Shown here: positions 7,200-14,117 of the stretch, in pieces | How positions within the stretch are numbered: the first letter of the stretch is position 1 | How the letters are laid out: every line of letters begins with the position of its first letter | NCBI GenBank assembly: GCA_049651845.1 | Contig: JBASCW010000026.1 | Location: 1-18,390, forward strand | From: RBG-16-66-20 sp049651845 | GTDB taxonomy: Bacteria > Pseudomonadota > Gammaproteobacteria > Burkholderiales > SG8-39 | DNA: 18,390 nt | Direction: 5' to 3' | Translations under genes and position numbers: made by a program | The notes under the pieces: generated by a model | Databases searched by the model: none | Told to the model about the DNA's origin: nothing | The model's input: only the letters and a program-made list of their open reading frames with translations

Positions 7200-8809
7200 G
7201 GCGTGCTCCTCAGCTTGAAGCGCTGCAGCTTGCCGGTCTCGGTGCGCGGCAGCGTGTCGACGAACTCGATGCCGCGCGGGTACTTGTACGGCGCGATGTT
7301 GCGCTTGACGTGCTCCTGCAGCGCCTTCTTGATTTCCTCCCCCGCGGAGAACTCCTTCTTCAGGACCACGAAGGCTTGCACGATCATGCCGCGCCCGGCA
7401 TCGGGCTTGCCGACGACGGCGCACTCGGCGACCGCCGGGTGCGACAGCAGCGCGCCCTCGACCTCGGGGCCGGCTATGTTGTAGCCCCCGGAGATGATCA
7501 TGTCGTCGGTGCGCGCCTGGTAGATGAAGTAGCCGTCCATGTCCATCACGTAGGCGTCGCCCGTGAGGTTCCAGCCGTTCTGCACGTAGCTGGTCTGGCG
7601 CTCGTCGGCCAGGTAGCGGCAGCCGGTCGGGCCCTTCACCGCGAGGCGCCCGATCTGGCCGGGCGCGCAGCGCGCGCCGTTCTCGTCCAGCACCGTGGCG
7701 GTGTAGCCGGGAATCGCCTGGCCGGTGGCGCCGCGCTTGACGTGCTCGGGCGCGTGCGAGATGAAGATGTGGATCATCTCGGTCGAGCCGATGCCGTCGA
7801 TGATCTCGATGCCGCTCGCCTGCTTGAAGAGCTGGCGCGTCGCATCGGGCAGCGCCTCGCCCGCCGACACGCACTTCCTCAAGGAGGACAGGTCGTAGTT
7901 GTTCCAGATGCCCGCGAGCGCGCGGTACATGGTCGGCGCGGTGAACAGGATCGTCGCGCGGAACCTCTGGATCGACTCGAGCAGCGTCTCCGGCGTGAGC
8001 CTCTCGACCAGCGCGCTGCTCGCGCCGAAGCGCAGCGGGAAGCACAGCAGCCCGCCCAGGCCGAAGGTGAAGGCGAGCGGCGGCGAGCCGATGAAGACGT
8101 CGTCCCGGCCGGGCTTGAGGCAGGAGCGCGGGAAGCAGTCGCACATCGCGATCACGTCGCGGTGGAAGTGCATCGTGCCTTTCGGCTTGCCGGTGGTGCC
8201 CGAGGTGAACGCGATCAGCGCGACATCCTCGGCGGCGGTATCGACGTTCCTGAAAGTTTCCGGTTGCCTCTGGATTTGCGCGTCGGTTTCGTCCTCATAC
8301 CAATACTTGATGAATTCTAGGGAAGGACATGAGGGCAAGGCCAACTTCAATTCCTCGTCCAAACGCTTGTCGCAGAGCGCATGCGTGATCTGCGCCTTGT
8401 TGACGATCTCGGTGAGTTCCTTGGCGCGCAGCAGCGGCATCGTGCCCACGCAGATGCCGCCCGCCTTGAACACGGCGAGCCAGCTCGCCGCCATCATCGG
8501 GTTGTTCGGGCCGCGCAGCAGCACGCGGTTGCCGGGCTCCAGTCCCATCTCGCGCACGAGCAGGTTCGCGAGACGGTTGGCCTGCGCCTGCAGCTGCAGG
8601 TAGGTGCATTCGTAGATCCGCTCGCCATGGGGGGCGCGCAGCGCGATGCGCCCGCCATGGCCCGCCTTCACCATGTCGTCCACGAGCACCGCCGCGCAGT
8701 TCATGCGTTCCGGGTATTGCAGCTCCGGCAGGTCGAAGTGGAACTCCGGCCACTGCTCGCGCGGCGGCAGGTTGTCGCGCGCAAAGCTGTCGACGTGCGC
8801 CGAGCGCAT
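7196..8809 (-). CDS. abmG: 2-aminobenzoate-CoA ligase (benzoate-CoA ligase family)
   Basis: This 537-residue acyl-adenylate-forming enzyme would activate 2-aminobenzoate with ATP and CoA (EC 6.2.1.32). Visible motifs are the phosphate loop TSGTTGKPKG (202-211), SAGEALP, the IDGIGSTEMIHIFISH block typical of the benzoate/aminobenzoate-CoA ligase group, GWNLTGDAY, the hinge region and RTETGKLQRFKLR with probable catalytic K527. The aryl substrate cannot be proven by motif; the assignment rests on direct coupling to Rid and abmA. Its ATG lies one base after the stop of a 32-codon crotonase remnant, so translation may be coupled to that small frame. An AT-rich island around 8251-8350 encodes a variable segment (residues about 155-188). 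Confidence 0.9.
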   Translation of the reverse strand: MRSAHVDSFARDNLPPREQWPEFHFDLPELQYPERMNCAAVLVDDMVKAGHGGRIALRAPHGERIYECTYLQLQAQANRLANLLVREMGLEPGNRVLLRGPNNPMMAASWLAVFKAGGICVGTMPLLRAKELTEIVNKAQITHALCDKRLDEELKLALPSCPSLEFIKYWYEDETDAQIQRQPETFRNVDTAAEDVALIAFTSGTTGKPKGTMHFHRDVIAMCDCFPRSCLKPGRDDVFIGSPPLAFTFGLGGLLCFPLRFGASSALVERLTPETLLESIQRFRATILFTAPTMYRALAGIWNNYDLSSLRKCVSAGEALPDATRQLFKQASGIEIIDGIGSTEMIHIFISHAPEHVKRGATGQAIPGYTATVLDENGARCAPGQIGRLAVKGPTGCRYLADERQTSYVQNGWNLTGDAYVMDMDGYFIYQARTDDMIISGGYNIAGPEVEGALLSHPAVAECAVVGKPDAGRGMIVQAFVVLKKEFSAGEEIKKALQEHVKRNIAPYKYPRGIEFVDTLPRTETGKLQRFKLRSTP

Positions 8810-8810
8810 G

Positions 8811-8909
8811 CTAATTGCCTTCGAAGGCCGGCTGCTTCTCGGGGCGGTTGAGCGCGATCACGGCCACCTTGCCCTCGGCCCGCCAGAGTAAGTGCTTCGG
8901 CTGCATCAT
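8811..8909 (-). pseudogene. Hollowed-out enoyl-CoA hydratase: N and C termini joined, middle missing
   Basis: A 32-codon frame opens with two ATGs behind an excellent ribosome-binding site. Residues 9-25 read as the first strands of a crotonase: WRAEGKVAVIALNRPEK. The next residues, QPAFEGN followed by TAG, look like a crotonase C terminus; the intact hydratase in this window ends EKRKPVWTGR. The simplest explanation is an in-frame deletion removing about 230 codons, possibly between copies of a GAGAAGC-like sequence. It sits 29 bases after the DUF6642-like stop and one base before abmG, where a pathway hydratase would be expected. It may now act only as a translated leader for abmG. An unrelated microprotein is less likely given the matches at both ends. 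Confidence 0.65.
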
Positions 8910-8916
8910 GATCGCG

Positions 8917-8921
8917 CCTCC
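8917..8921 (-). promoter_or_regulatory. Strong ribosome-binding site of the crotonase remnant
   Basis: GGAGG lies seven bases before the first of two tandem ATGs. It is one of the best ribosome-binding sites in the window although it now serves only 32 codons, which supports the view that a full gene once began here. Confidence 0.75.
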
Positions 8922-8938
8922 AGGGTGACCTGCATAAC

Positions 8939-9565
8939 TCAGGGGCGGCGCAGATGCAAGACGTGGCCGAGCGCGCGCGCCGGCCTGAAGTCCTCCAGCA
9001 CCGAACCGTGGATCTGCCGCAGGTTGCGCCAGGGCGCCGGGTCGGCGTAGAAGCGCCGCAGGAACAGCAGGTCCGCGAGCATGCTGTCCATCCAGTTGAC
9101 GTCGGTGGTGTAGCCGAGCACCGCGCGGCAGCCCGAGGCCGCCAGGAAGTCATCGGCAAAACGGGCGCCGCGCTCTCCCGCGAACACGCTGCAGGCGCCG
9201 AAGTAGACCAGGTTGTCGTAGCCCTGGCCCCAGCCCGCGAAGGCGCGGCACAGCGCCGCCGGGCCGATCCTCGCGAGCGCGGTGTGGATGCGGCCGGGCG
9301 AGCCGTGGAACGACAGGTAATAGACCGGCGTGTCGAAGGTTTGCGGGTCGCGCCACAGCAGTCCCTCGCGCCGGCGCGTGTAGGCCGCAAGCTGCGCGGG
9401 CGAGTCGAGGAAGCGGTGCGCCACCGCGAGCGGCGGCTCGAGTTGCGCGGCCAGGCCCTCGAAGAACGGCCGCACCGAGCGCTCGCGGAAGGCCTGCGCG
9501 TGCCGGTCCGACCAGTACGTCTCCAGTATGACGAGCTTGCGCGGCGCTTTGCTGCCGCGCTTCAA
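8939..9565 (-). CDS. DUF6642-like protein with caspase-type His/Cys pair
   Basis: The 208-residue product has no signal peptide or membrane segment. It begins with a strand (KLVILETYW) and helix, then a strand ending in His-Gly (VYYLSFHGSPG, H87), a helix, and a strand ending in Cys (LVYFGACSVF, C125), followed by AVLGYTTDVNWMDSMLADLL. Paired strand-His-Gly and strand-Ala-Cys motifs are the signature of clan CD cysteine peptidases (caspase/CHAT-like). The overall pattern matches what I remember of DUF6642; activity is inferred. No ATG exists upstream of conserved sequence; TTG at 9563-9565, overlapping the GFA stop as TTGA, is the best start. It lies in the middle of an unbroken minus-strand run, so its partner is not obvious. 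Confidence 0.72.
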   Translation of the reverse strand: MKRGSKAPRKLVILETYWSDRHAQAFRERSVRPFFEGLAAQLEPPLAVAHRFLDSPAQLAAYTRRREGLLWRDPQTFDTPVYYLSFHGSPGRIHTALARIGPAALCRAFAGWGQGYDNLVYFGACSVFAGERGARFADDFLAASGCRAVLGYTTDVNWMDSMLADLLFLRRFYADPAPWRNLRQIHGSVLEDFRPARALGHVLHLRRP

Positions 9566-9963
9566 GGCTTGGCGCTCTCCGCGTGCTGCGGCAGGCCGTC
9601 GGTGATCTCGAACCAGGGGGCCTTGGAGCCGACGAAGATGTGGTGCGTAGGGCGCACGCCCGGGTCGTCGTCGAGCGTGCCGAGTGCGATGTCGATCACG
9701 TCGGGATGCTCGTTGCTGATGAACTGCAGGGTCGAGCCGCAGCGCGAGCAGAAGGTGCGCTCGACCCAGAGCGAGGAGCGGTAGCGCGCGATCAGCGCCG
9801 CGCCCGCGGTCACCCTGAGATCCTGCTTGCGCACGCTGGCATAGGTGCCGAAGGCCGCGCCGTGCGCCTTGCGGCACATCGAGCAGTGGCAATGGCTCGG
9901 GCGGCCCAGCTTGCCGCCGATCTCGAATTTCACGCCCTGGCACAGGCAACTGCCGTGAATCAT
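9562..9963 (-). CDS. GFA-family zinc-binding protein
   Basis: The 133-residue product has the CENP-V/GFA fold signature: GSCLCQGVKFEI (C6, C8), SHCHCSMCRKAHG (C25, C27, C30) and FCSRCGS (C72, C75), which bind two zinc ions in this family. The family is named after a glutathione-dependent formaldehyde-activating enzyme, but most members have no proven activity. An ATG at 9969 would directly abut the ribosome-binding site, leaving no spacer; ATG at 9963 has six bases and is preferred. The stop overlaps the TTG start of the DUF6642-like gene, suggesting coupled translation. No link to the aminobenzoate pathway is apparent beyond shared direction. Confidence 0.9.
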   Translation of the reverse strand: MIHGSCLCQGVKFEIGGKLGRPSHCHCSMCRKAHGAAFGTYASVRKQDLRVTAGAALIARYRSSLWVERTFCSRCGSTLQFISNEHPDVIDIALGTLDDDPGVRPTHHIFVGSKAPWFEITDGLPQHAESAKP

Positions 9964-9969
9964 GCGCAT

Positions 9970-9975
9970 CCTCCC
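9970..9975 (-). promoter_or_regulatory. Ribosome-binding site deciding the GFA-family start
   Basis: GGGAGG touches the upstream ATG (9969) but stands six bases from the second ATG (9963). The second is therefore the likely start. Confidence 0.75.
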
Positions 9976-10339
9976 TCAGGCAAACCGCATCATGACGGCT
10001 TTCGCCGCTCCTTGCACCGCCACCGCGACCGCGGCCGCGAAGGTCACGGCGATGCCCTCGGTGGGCAGCAGCAGCGCGACGGCGACGCAGAACGCGATGA
10101 AGGCATAGAAGCCGCCGGTCATCGCGCGCAGCATCGCCACCACGAAACCGGAACCGTTGGCGTGGTGCCGGAACGGTGAATTCGCTGCCGCGCTCCAGCG
10201 CGAGGAAAAAGAGGATCGGGCCGGTGAGCGAGGGAAAGCCCGCGAGCCAGCCCGCCACGCCCGGCCCCCAGCGCCGGCCCGCGAGCGAGATCGCGCCGAG
10301 CAGCGCGGGCACCAGCAGCAGCTTGAGCGCGGGCAACAC
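9976..10339 (-). pseudogene. Membrane protein with lost middle and frameshift
   Basis: Two frames each carry half of a membrane protein. From GTG at 10337-10339 the product reads MLPALKLLLVPALLGAISLA and WLAGFPSLTGPILFFLALER, then turns into basic low-complexity sequence after about 10180. In another frame from about 10173 to the stop at 9976 it reads FRHHANGSGFVVAMLRAMTG, FYAFIAFCVAVALLLP and IAVTFAAAVAVAVQGAAKAV. In related proteins, as I recall, these are the start and end of a longer two-half protein with more helices between. The junction is at about 10170-10183. The gene was therefore probably lost by internal deletion; a simple one-base error alone would not restore the expected length. 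It starts seven bases after the DUF1272 stop. Confidence 0.65.
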
Positions 10340-10345
10340 CGCCCG

Positions 10346-10654
10346 CTAGCGCTTCTCGGGCGGAACGTCCTTGATCGCTGCGGCAAACGCCGCATGCGCC
10401 GCGGGATCGACCGGCCGGTGCTTCGCCTTCGCGCCCGCCGGGTATTTGCCGAGCCAGTTGTCGCCCTTCCAGTTGCGCGCCGGCCGCACCGGACGCGGCA
10501 TGAAGCCGCCGCCGCAATTGGGGCACACGTTCCTCAGCACGTTCTCCACGCAATCGCCGCAGAACGTGCACTCGAAGCTGCAGATCCACGCCTCCGCGCT
10601 CTCAGGCGGCAGCGCGCGGTTGCAGTGCTCGCAGGCGGGTCGCAGTTCAAGCAT
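10346..10654 (-). CDS. DUF1272 cysteine-rich protein with C-terminal extension
   Basis: The 102-residue product begins MLELRP and carries four cysteine pairs in zinc-ribbon style: CEHC (8/11), CSFEC (25/29), CTFCGDC (29/32/35) and CPNCGG (44/47). This is the DUF1272 pattern, a small family of unknown function that probably binds zinc. After the conserved MPRPVRP, about 45 residues follow with charged and Ala-rich sequence (NWKGDNWLGKYPAGAKAK onward), longer than the minimal family. It is the first gene of the minus run that continues to abmA. Its start lies 39 bases from the divergently transcribed methionine synthase-like gene. The upstream sequence has no good ribosome-binding site. Confidence 0.85.
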   Translation of the reverse strand: MLELRPACEHCNRALPPESAEAWICSFECTFCGDCVENVLRNVCPNCGGGFMPRPVRPARNWKGDNWLGKYPAGAKAKHRPVDPAAHAAFAAAIKDVPPEKR

Positions 10655-10693
10655 GCAGATATCATCGTACTTTGAACGGGAGGGGTCCAGATC

Positions 10694-11719
10694 ATGTTCG
10701 AAACGACGATTGCGGGCAGCCTGCCCAAGCCGGGCTGGCTCGCGGAGACCGACAAGCTGTGGCCCGCCTGGCGCGCCGGGGGCGAGGACCTCGCGAAGGC
10801 CAAGCGCGACGCGACGCTGCTCTGGCTCAAGGAGCAGGAGGACGCGGGCCTGGACATCGTCACCGACGGCGAACAGTCGCGCCAGCACTTCGTGCACGGC
10901 TTTCTCGAGTTCGTCGAGGGCATCGACTTCGAGCACAAGGTGAAGATGGGCATCCGCAACAACCGCTACGACGCGATGGTGCCGGTGGTCGTGGGGCCCC
11001 TGCGGCTGAAGGGGCGGGTCCACCGCACGGAAGCGCTGCTGATGAGGAATCATTCCAAGAAGAAGATCAAGATCACCATGCCCGGCCCCATGACCATCGT
11101 GGACACCATCGCCGACCGCCACTACGGCGACAAGGTGAAGCTGGCGATGGCCTTCGCGGCCCTACTCAACCAGGAGGCGCGCGCGCTGGAAAAGGACGGC
11201 GTGGACGTGATCCAGTTCGACGAGCCGGCCTTCAACGTCTACATGGCGGACGTCACCAAGTGGGGCATCGCCGCGCTGCACGCGGCGATCAAGGGCCTCA
11301 GGAAGGCGAAGACCTGCGTGCACATCTGCTACGGCTACGGCATCAAGGCGAACCTCGACTGGAAGGAGACGCTCGGCGAGGAGTGGCGCCAGTACGAGCA
11401 GATCTTCCCGGCGCTGGCAAAGAGCAGGCTCGACCAGGTGTCGCTCGAGTGCATCCACTCGCGCGTGCCGCCCGAGCTCATGAAGCTGCTCAAGGGCAAG
11501 GACGTGCTGGTCGGCGTCATCGACGTCGCGAGCGACCGCGTCGAGACGCCGCAGGAAGTTTTTTCAGTCATAAAAAGAGCCTTGAAATACGTTCCGAAAA
11601 AGCACCTGTTTCCCTGCACCAACTGCGGCATGGCGCCGATGAGCCGCGAGGTCGCGATCGCCAAGCTCAAGGCGCTCGCCGCGGGCGCCGCCCTCGCCCG
11701 CAAAAAGTTCCGCTATTGA
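10694..11719 (+). CDS. Short core-MetE methionine synthase (MesD-like)
   Basis: The 341-residue protein corresponds to the catalytic C-terminal barrel of cobalamin-independent methionine synthase and lacks the N-terminal half of MetE. Signature blocks include TTIAGSLPKPGWL, DIVTDGEQSRQHF, MPGPMTIVDT, IQFDEPAFNVY and LFPCTNCGMAP. The zinc site is complete: H210 and C212 (VHICYGYG), E252 (SLECIHSR) and C308. It would transfer a methyl group to homocysteine; short forms use donors other than the folate polyglutamate of full MetE. It most resembles MesD, which is described as working with MesX (DUF1852); no MesX is encoded in this window. GGAGGGG precedes the start. An AT-rich island lies at 11555-11614. 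Confidence 0.88.
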   Translation: MFETTIAGSLPKPGWLAETDKLWPAWRAGGEDLAKAKRDATLLWLKEQEDAGLDIVTDGEQSRQHFVHGFLEFVEGIDFEHKVKMGIRNNRYDAMVPVVVGPLRLKGRVHRTEALLMRNHSKKKIKITMPGPMTIVDTIADRHYGDKVKLAMAFAALLNQEARALEKDGVDVIQFDEPAFNVYMADVTKWGIAALHAAIKGLRKAKTCVHICYGYGIKANLDWKETLGEEWRQYEQIFPALAKSRLDQVSLECIHSRVPPELMKLLKGKDVLVGVIDVASDRVETPQEVFSVIKRALKYVPKKHLFPCTNCGMAPMSREVAIAKLKALAAGAALARKKFRY

Positions 11720-11723
11720 TACC

Positions 11724-11778
11724 TGCGCAAGTAATGTCCCATCCTTCCGCTTGGCGTACCTAGGACAATACTTACGCA
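11724..11778. repeat. Imperfect palindrome between methionine synthase and hydrolase genes
   Basis: TGCGCAAGTAATGTCC (11724-11739) and GGACAATACTTACGCA (11763-11778) are inverted copies matching at 14 of 16 positions, separated by 23 bases. Partial pairing continues a few bases outward. There is no T-run, so it is not an ordinary terminator. The composition is more AT-rich than the surroundings. It could be a small mobile-element relic or a regulatory stem. It ends just before the region where the hydrolase gene should begin. Confidence 0.6.
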
Positions 11779-11845
11779 GTACTCATTAGCGCCTCTGGAC
11801 CCGCTGCCGCTGACTGCCGGCATCCGTTCGCGCCAGGTCGCCGGG

Positions 11846-12901
11846 GTGAACGGGCTCGACATGCACCTGCTGGAAGCCGGCGAGGCGTCGCGGCCGGCCC
11901 TCCTGCTGCTGCACGGCTTTCCCGAGCTCGCCTGGAGCTGGCGCAAGCTCATGCCGGCGCTTGCCGAAGCCGGCTACTACGTGCTCGCGCCCGACCAGCG
12001 CGGCTATGGACGCACGACGGGCTGGGACGGCAGATACGACGGGGATCTGGCCTCTTACCGTCTTACGAACCTGGTAACAGACCAAAAAGCATTACTTCAA
12101 AATCTTGGCATCAAATCGGTCGCCGCGGTGGTCGGCCACGACTTCGGCTCGCCGGTCGCCGCCTGGTGCGCGCTGCTGCACCCGGAAACTTTCCATTCCC
12201 TGGTGCTGATGAGTGCGCCCTTCGGCGGTCCGCCCGCGACCCCGGTGCCGCCGCCCGACCCGGTGCACGACGAACTTGCCGCCCTGCCGCGGCCGCGCAA
12301 GCATTACCAGTGGTACTACTCGACGCGCGAAGCGGACACCGACATGGCGCGCTGCCCGCAGGGCCTGCACGCTTTCCTGCGCGCCTACTACCACATGAAA
12401 AGCGCGGACTGGAAAACGAACAGGCCCTATGAGCTCGCCTCCTGGAGCGCAAGCGAACTCGCGAAGATGCCGGCGTACTACATCATGGACCTGGGCGAGA
12501 ACATGGCTCAGACCGTCGCGCCTCATTTGCCGGGGTCGGCATGCGAATGGCTCACGGACGACGAGCTGCGTGTGTATGGCGCGGAGTTCGAGCGCACCGG
12601 CTTCCAGGCCGCGCTGCAGTGGTACCGCTGCCGCACCACGGGCAGGTTCAACGACGATTTGTGCGTGCACCACGGCAAGCGCATCACGGTGCCCGCCTGC
12701 TTCATTTCCGGTGCGAGCGACTGGGGCTCGTACCAGCGCCCCGGCGAGATCCGCAAGATGCGCGAGCAGGCCTTCGCGGACGACCGCGGCTGCCACTTCA
12801 TCGAAGGCGCCGGCCATTGGGTGCAGCAGGAGCAGCCGGCGGAGGTGGCGCGGCTACTGCTCGCGTTTCTCCGACCTGAAGTGGCCGATCGCCAGCGCTA
12901 G
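11846..12901 (+). CDS. Epoxide hydrolase-like alpha/beta hydrolase, 5' end uncertain
   Basis: From GTG at 11846 the product has 351 residues. It shows the epoxide hydrolase pattern: oxyanion motif HGFPE (23-27), APDQRGYGRT, nucleophile D98 in GHDFG, a lid domain of about 150 residues and H324 in GAGHWVQQEQP; the acid is probably in SGASDWGSY. Such enzymes open epoxides or hydrolyse related substrates in the cytosol; the substrate here is unknown. Family-like sequence continues upstream in frame (PLTAGIRSRQVAGVNGLDM), but no ATG or GTG occurs there and no ribosome-binding site fits. The native start may have been displaced by the adjacent palindrome. The 3' end overlaps the MFS gene tail-to-tail by 48 bases. 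Confidence 0.85.
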   Translation: MNGLDMHLLEAGEASRPALLLLHGFPELAWSWRKLMPALAEAGYYVLAPDQRGYGRTTGWDGRYDGDLASYRLTNLVTDQKALLQNLGIKSVAAVVGHDFGSPVAAWCALLHPETFHSLVLMSAPFGGPPATPVPPPDPVHDELAALPRPRKHYQWYYSTREADTDMARCPQGLHAFLRAYYHMKSADWKTNRPYELASWSASELAKMPAYYIMDLGENMAQTVAPHLPGSACEWLTDDELRVYGAEFERTGFQAALQWYRCRTTGRFNDDLCVHHGKRITVPACFISGASDWGSYQRPGEIRKMREQAFADDRGCHFIEGAGHWVQQEQPAEVARLLLAFLRPEVADRQR

Positions 12902-14074
12902 CGCGGCCGCCTGCAGCGCCGCGCAGAAAAAGAGCGGCGCGCCCAGGCGCCAGTCGCCCGGCGGCAGGTGCGACACCAGCGCGAGCAACGGCGCGCCGAG
13001 CAGCGGCGCGATCACCGACATCAGGCTGTTCAGTCCGCCCACGGCACCCAGGGCCTGGCCCTGGCTGCGCGGGTCGGCGGCGCCCGAGATGATGCTCTGG
13101 ATCGACGCGGCGACGGTCGAGCCGAGCAGGTTGGCGAAGATCACCGCGATCAGCATCCAGCCCTCGGTCGCCATGCCCCAGGCAAGGTAGGCGAGCAGCG
13201 AGGAGGTGAGCCCCATCACCGCGAGCCGCCGCACGCTGAAGCGCTTGAGCAGCCGGCCGAGCAGCAGGCCCTGCGTCACCGCCGAGACCACGCCCACCGC
13301 CGCGAGCGACCAGCCGTTTTCGCCCGGCCCCCAGCCGAACTTGAAGGTCGTGTACAGCACCCAGGTGGTGTAGAGCACGAACTGCGCGAGGCCGTTGCAG
13401 GCGATGACGATGACCAGGCGCCCCACGCCCTGCAGCTCGGCCAGGCCGCGGAACGCCTTGAGCGGGGTCGCCGCCCTGAGCACGAACGCGCGCCGTCGCT
13501 CCGGCGGCAGCGACTCGGGCAGCACGAACCAGCCGTAGAGCAGGTTCAGCAGCGCGAGGCTGCCCGCGGCGAAGAACGGCAGCCGCACGTCGATGGCGCC
13601 GAGCAGGCCGCCCATCACCGGCCCGAGGATGAAGCCGATGCCGAACATCGCGCCCAGCATGCCGAAGCGCTTGGCGCGCAGCTCGGGCGGCGTGATGTCG
13701 GCGACGTAGGCGTTCGAGACCGACATGTTGGCCTGCATCGCGCCGCTCACCAGCCGTATCGCGATCAGCATCCACAGCGCGGTGGCGAGCGCGGTGGCGA
13801 GGAAGCTGAGCGCGAGGCCGCAGAAGCCGAGCAGCAGCACCGGGCGGCGGCCGTACTGGTCGGAGAGCGCGCCGAGCACGGGCGAGGCGAAGAAATTCGC
13901 GAGGCCGAAGGCGAAGGTCACCGCGCCGTACCAGAAAGCCTGGTCGGCCTGCGATCCGGTGAAACTGCCGACCAGCGCCGGCAGCACCGGGATGATGAGG
14001 CCGATCGTCACCATGTCGATCAGCGTCGCCGCCATGATGAACGGCATCGCCGCCGCGCGGTCGCTACGTAGCAT
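12854..14074 (-). CDS. TetA-like MFS transporter
   Basis: The 406-residue protein has about 12 hydrophobic segments and the Major Facilitator motif A GALSDQYGRRP (68-78) between helices 2 and 3; the second half carries a weaker copy (GRLLKRFSVRR). The start (MPFIMAATLIDMVTIGLIIP) and the segment GPVMGGLLGAI resemble the TetA/Bcr drug:H+ antiporter group. It probably exports a small molecule across the inner membrane; the substrate cannot be read from the sequence. A TTG at 14113 would add 13 residues overlapping the divergent panE leader, so ATG at 14074 is preferred. Its 3' end overlaps the hydrolase gene by 48 bases on the opposite strand. Confidence 0.9.
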   Translation of the reverse strand: MLRSDRAAAMPFIMAATLIDMVTIGLIIPVLPALVGSFTGSQADQAFWYGAVTFAFGLANFFASPVLGALSDQYGRRPVLLLGFCGLALSFLATALATALWMLIAIRLVSGAMQANMSVSNAYVADITPPELRAKRFGMLGAMFGIGFILGPVMGGLLGAIDVRLPFFAAGSLALLNLLYGWFVLPESLPPERRRAFVLRAATPLKAFRGLAELQGVGRLVIVIACNGLAQFVLYTTWVLYTTFKFGWGPGENGWSLAAVGVVSAVTQGLLLGRLLKRFSVRRLAVMGLTSSLLAYLAWGMATEGWMLIAVIFANLLGSTVAASIQSIISGAADPRSQGQALGAVGGLNSLMSVIAPLLGAPLLALVSHLPPGDWRLGAPLFFCAALQAAALALAIGHFRSEKREQ

Positions 14075-14117
14075 GCGGCGAAGGTTACACTGCGGCCCGA
14101 TGGGCGAAGGCAAATCG

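Noticed and set aside
6789..8144. Extended frame upstream of the Rid gene
   Set aside because: The part before 7199 is a wrong-frame reading of abmG; Rid homology starts at the ATGA overlap.
10655..11122. Extended N terminus of the DUF1272 frame
   Set aside because: It is antisense to the methionine synthase gene, and DUF1272 proteins begin at MLELRP.
12968..14071. Long open frame antisense to the MFS gene
   Set aside because: Composition is dominated by Arg, His, Ala and Glu with no recognisable domain; a shadow of the MFS gene.
13725..14117. Upstream extension of the panE frame
   Set aside because: It would lie antisense to the MFS gene; the NADPH motif starts right after ATG 14118, which has a ribosome-binding site.
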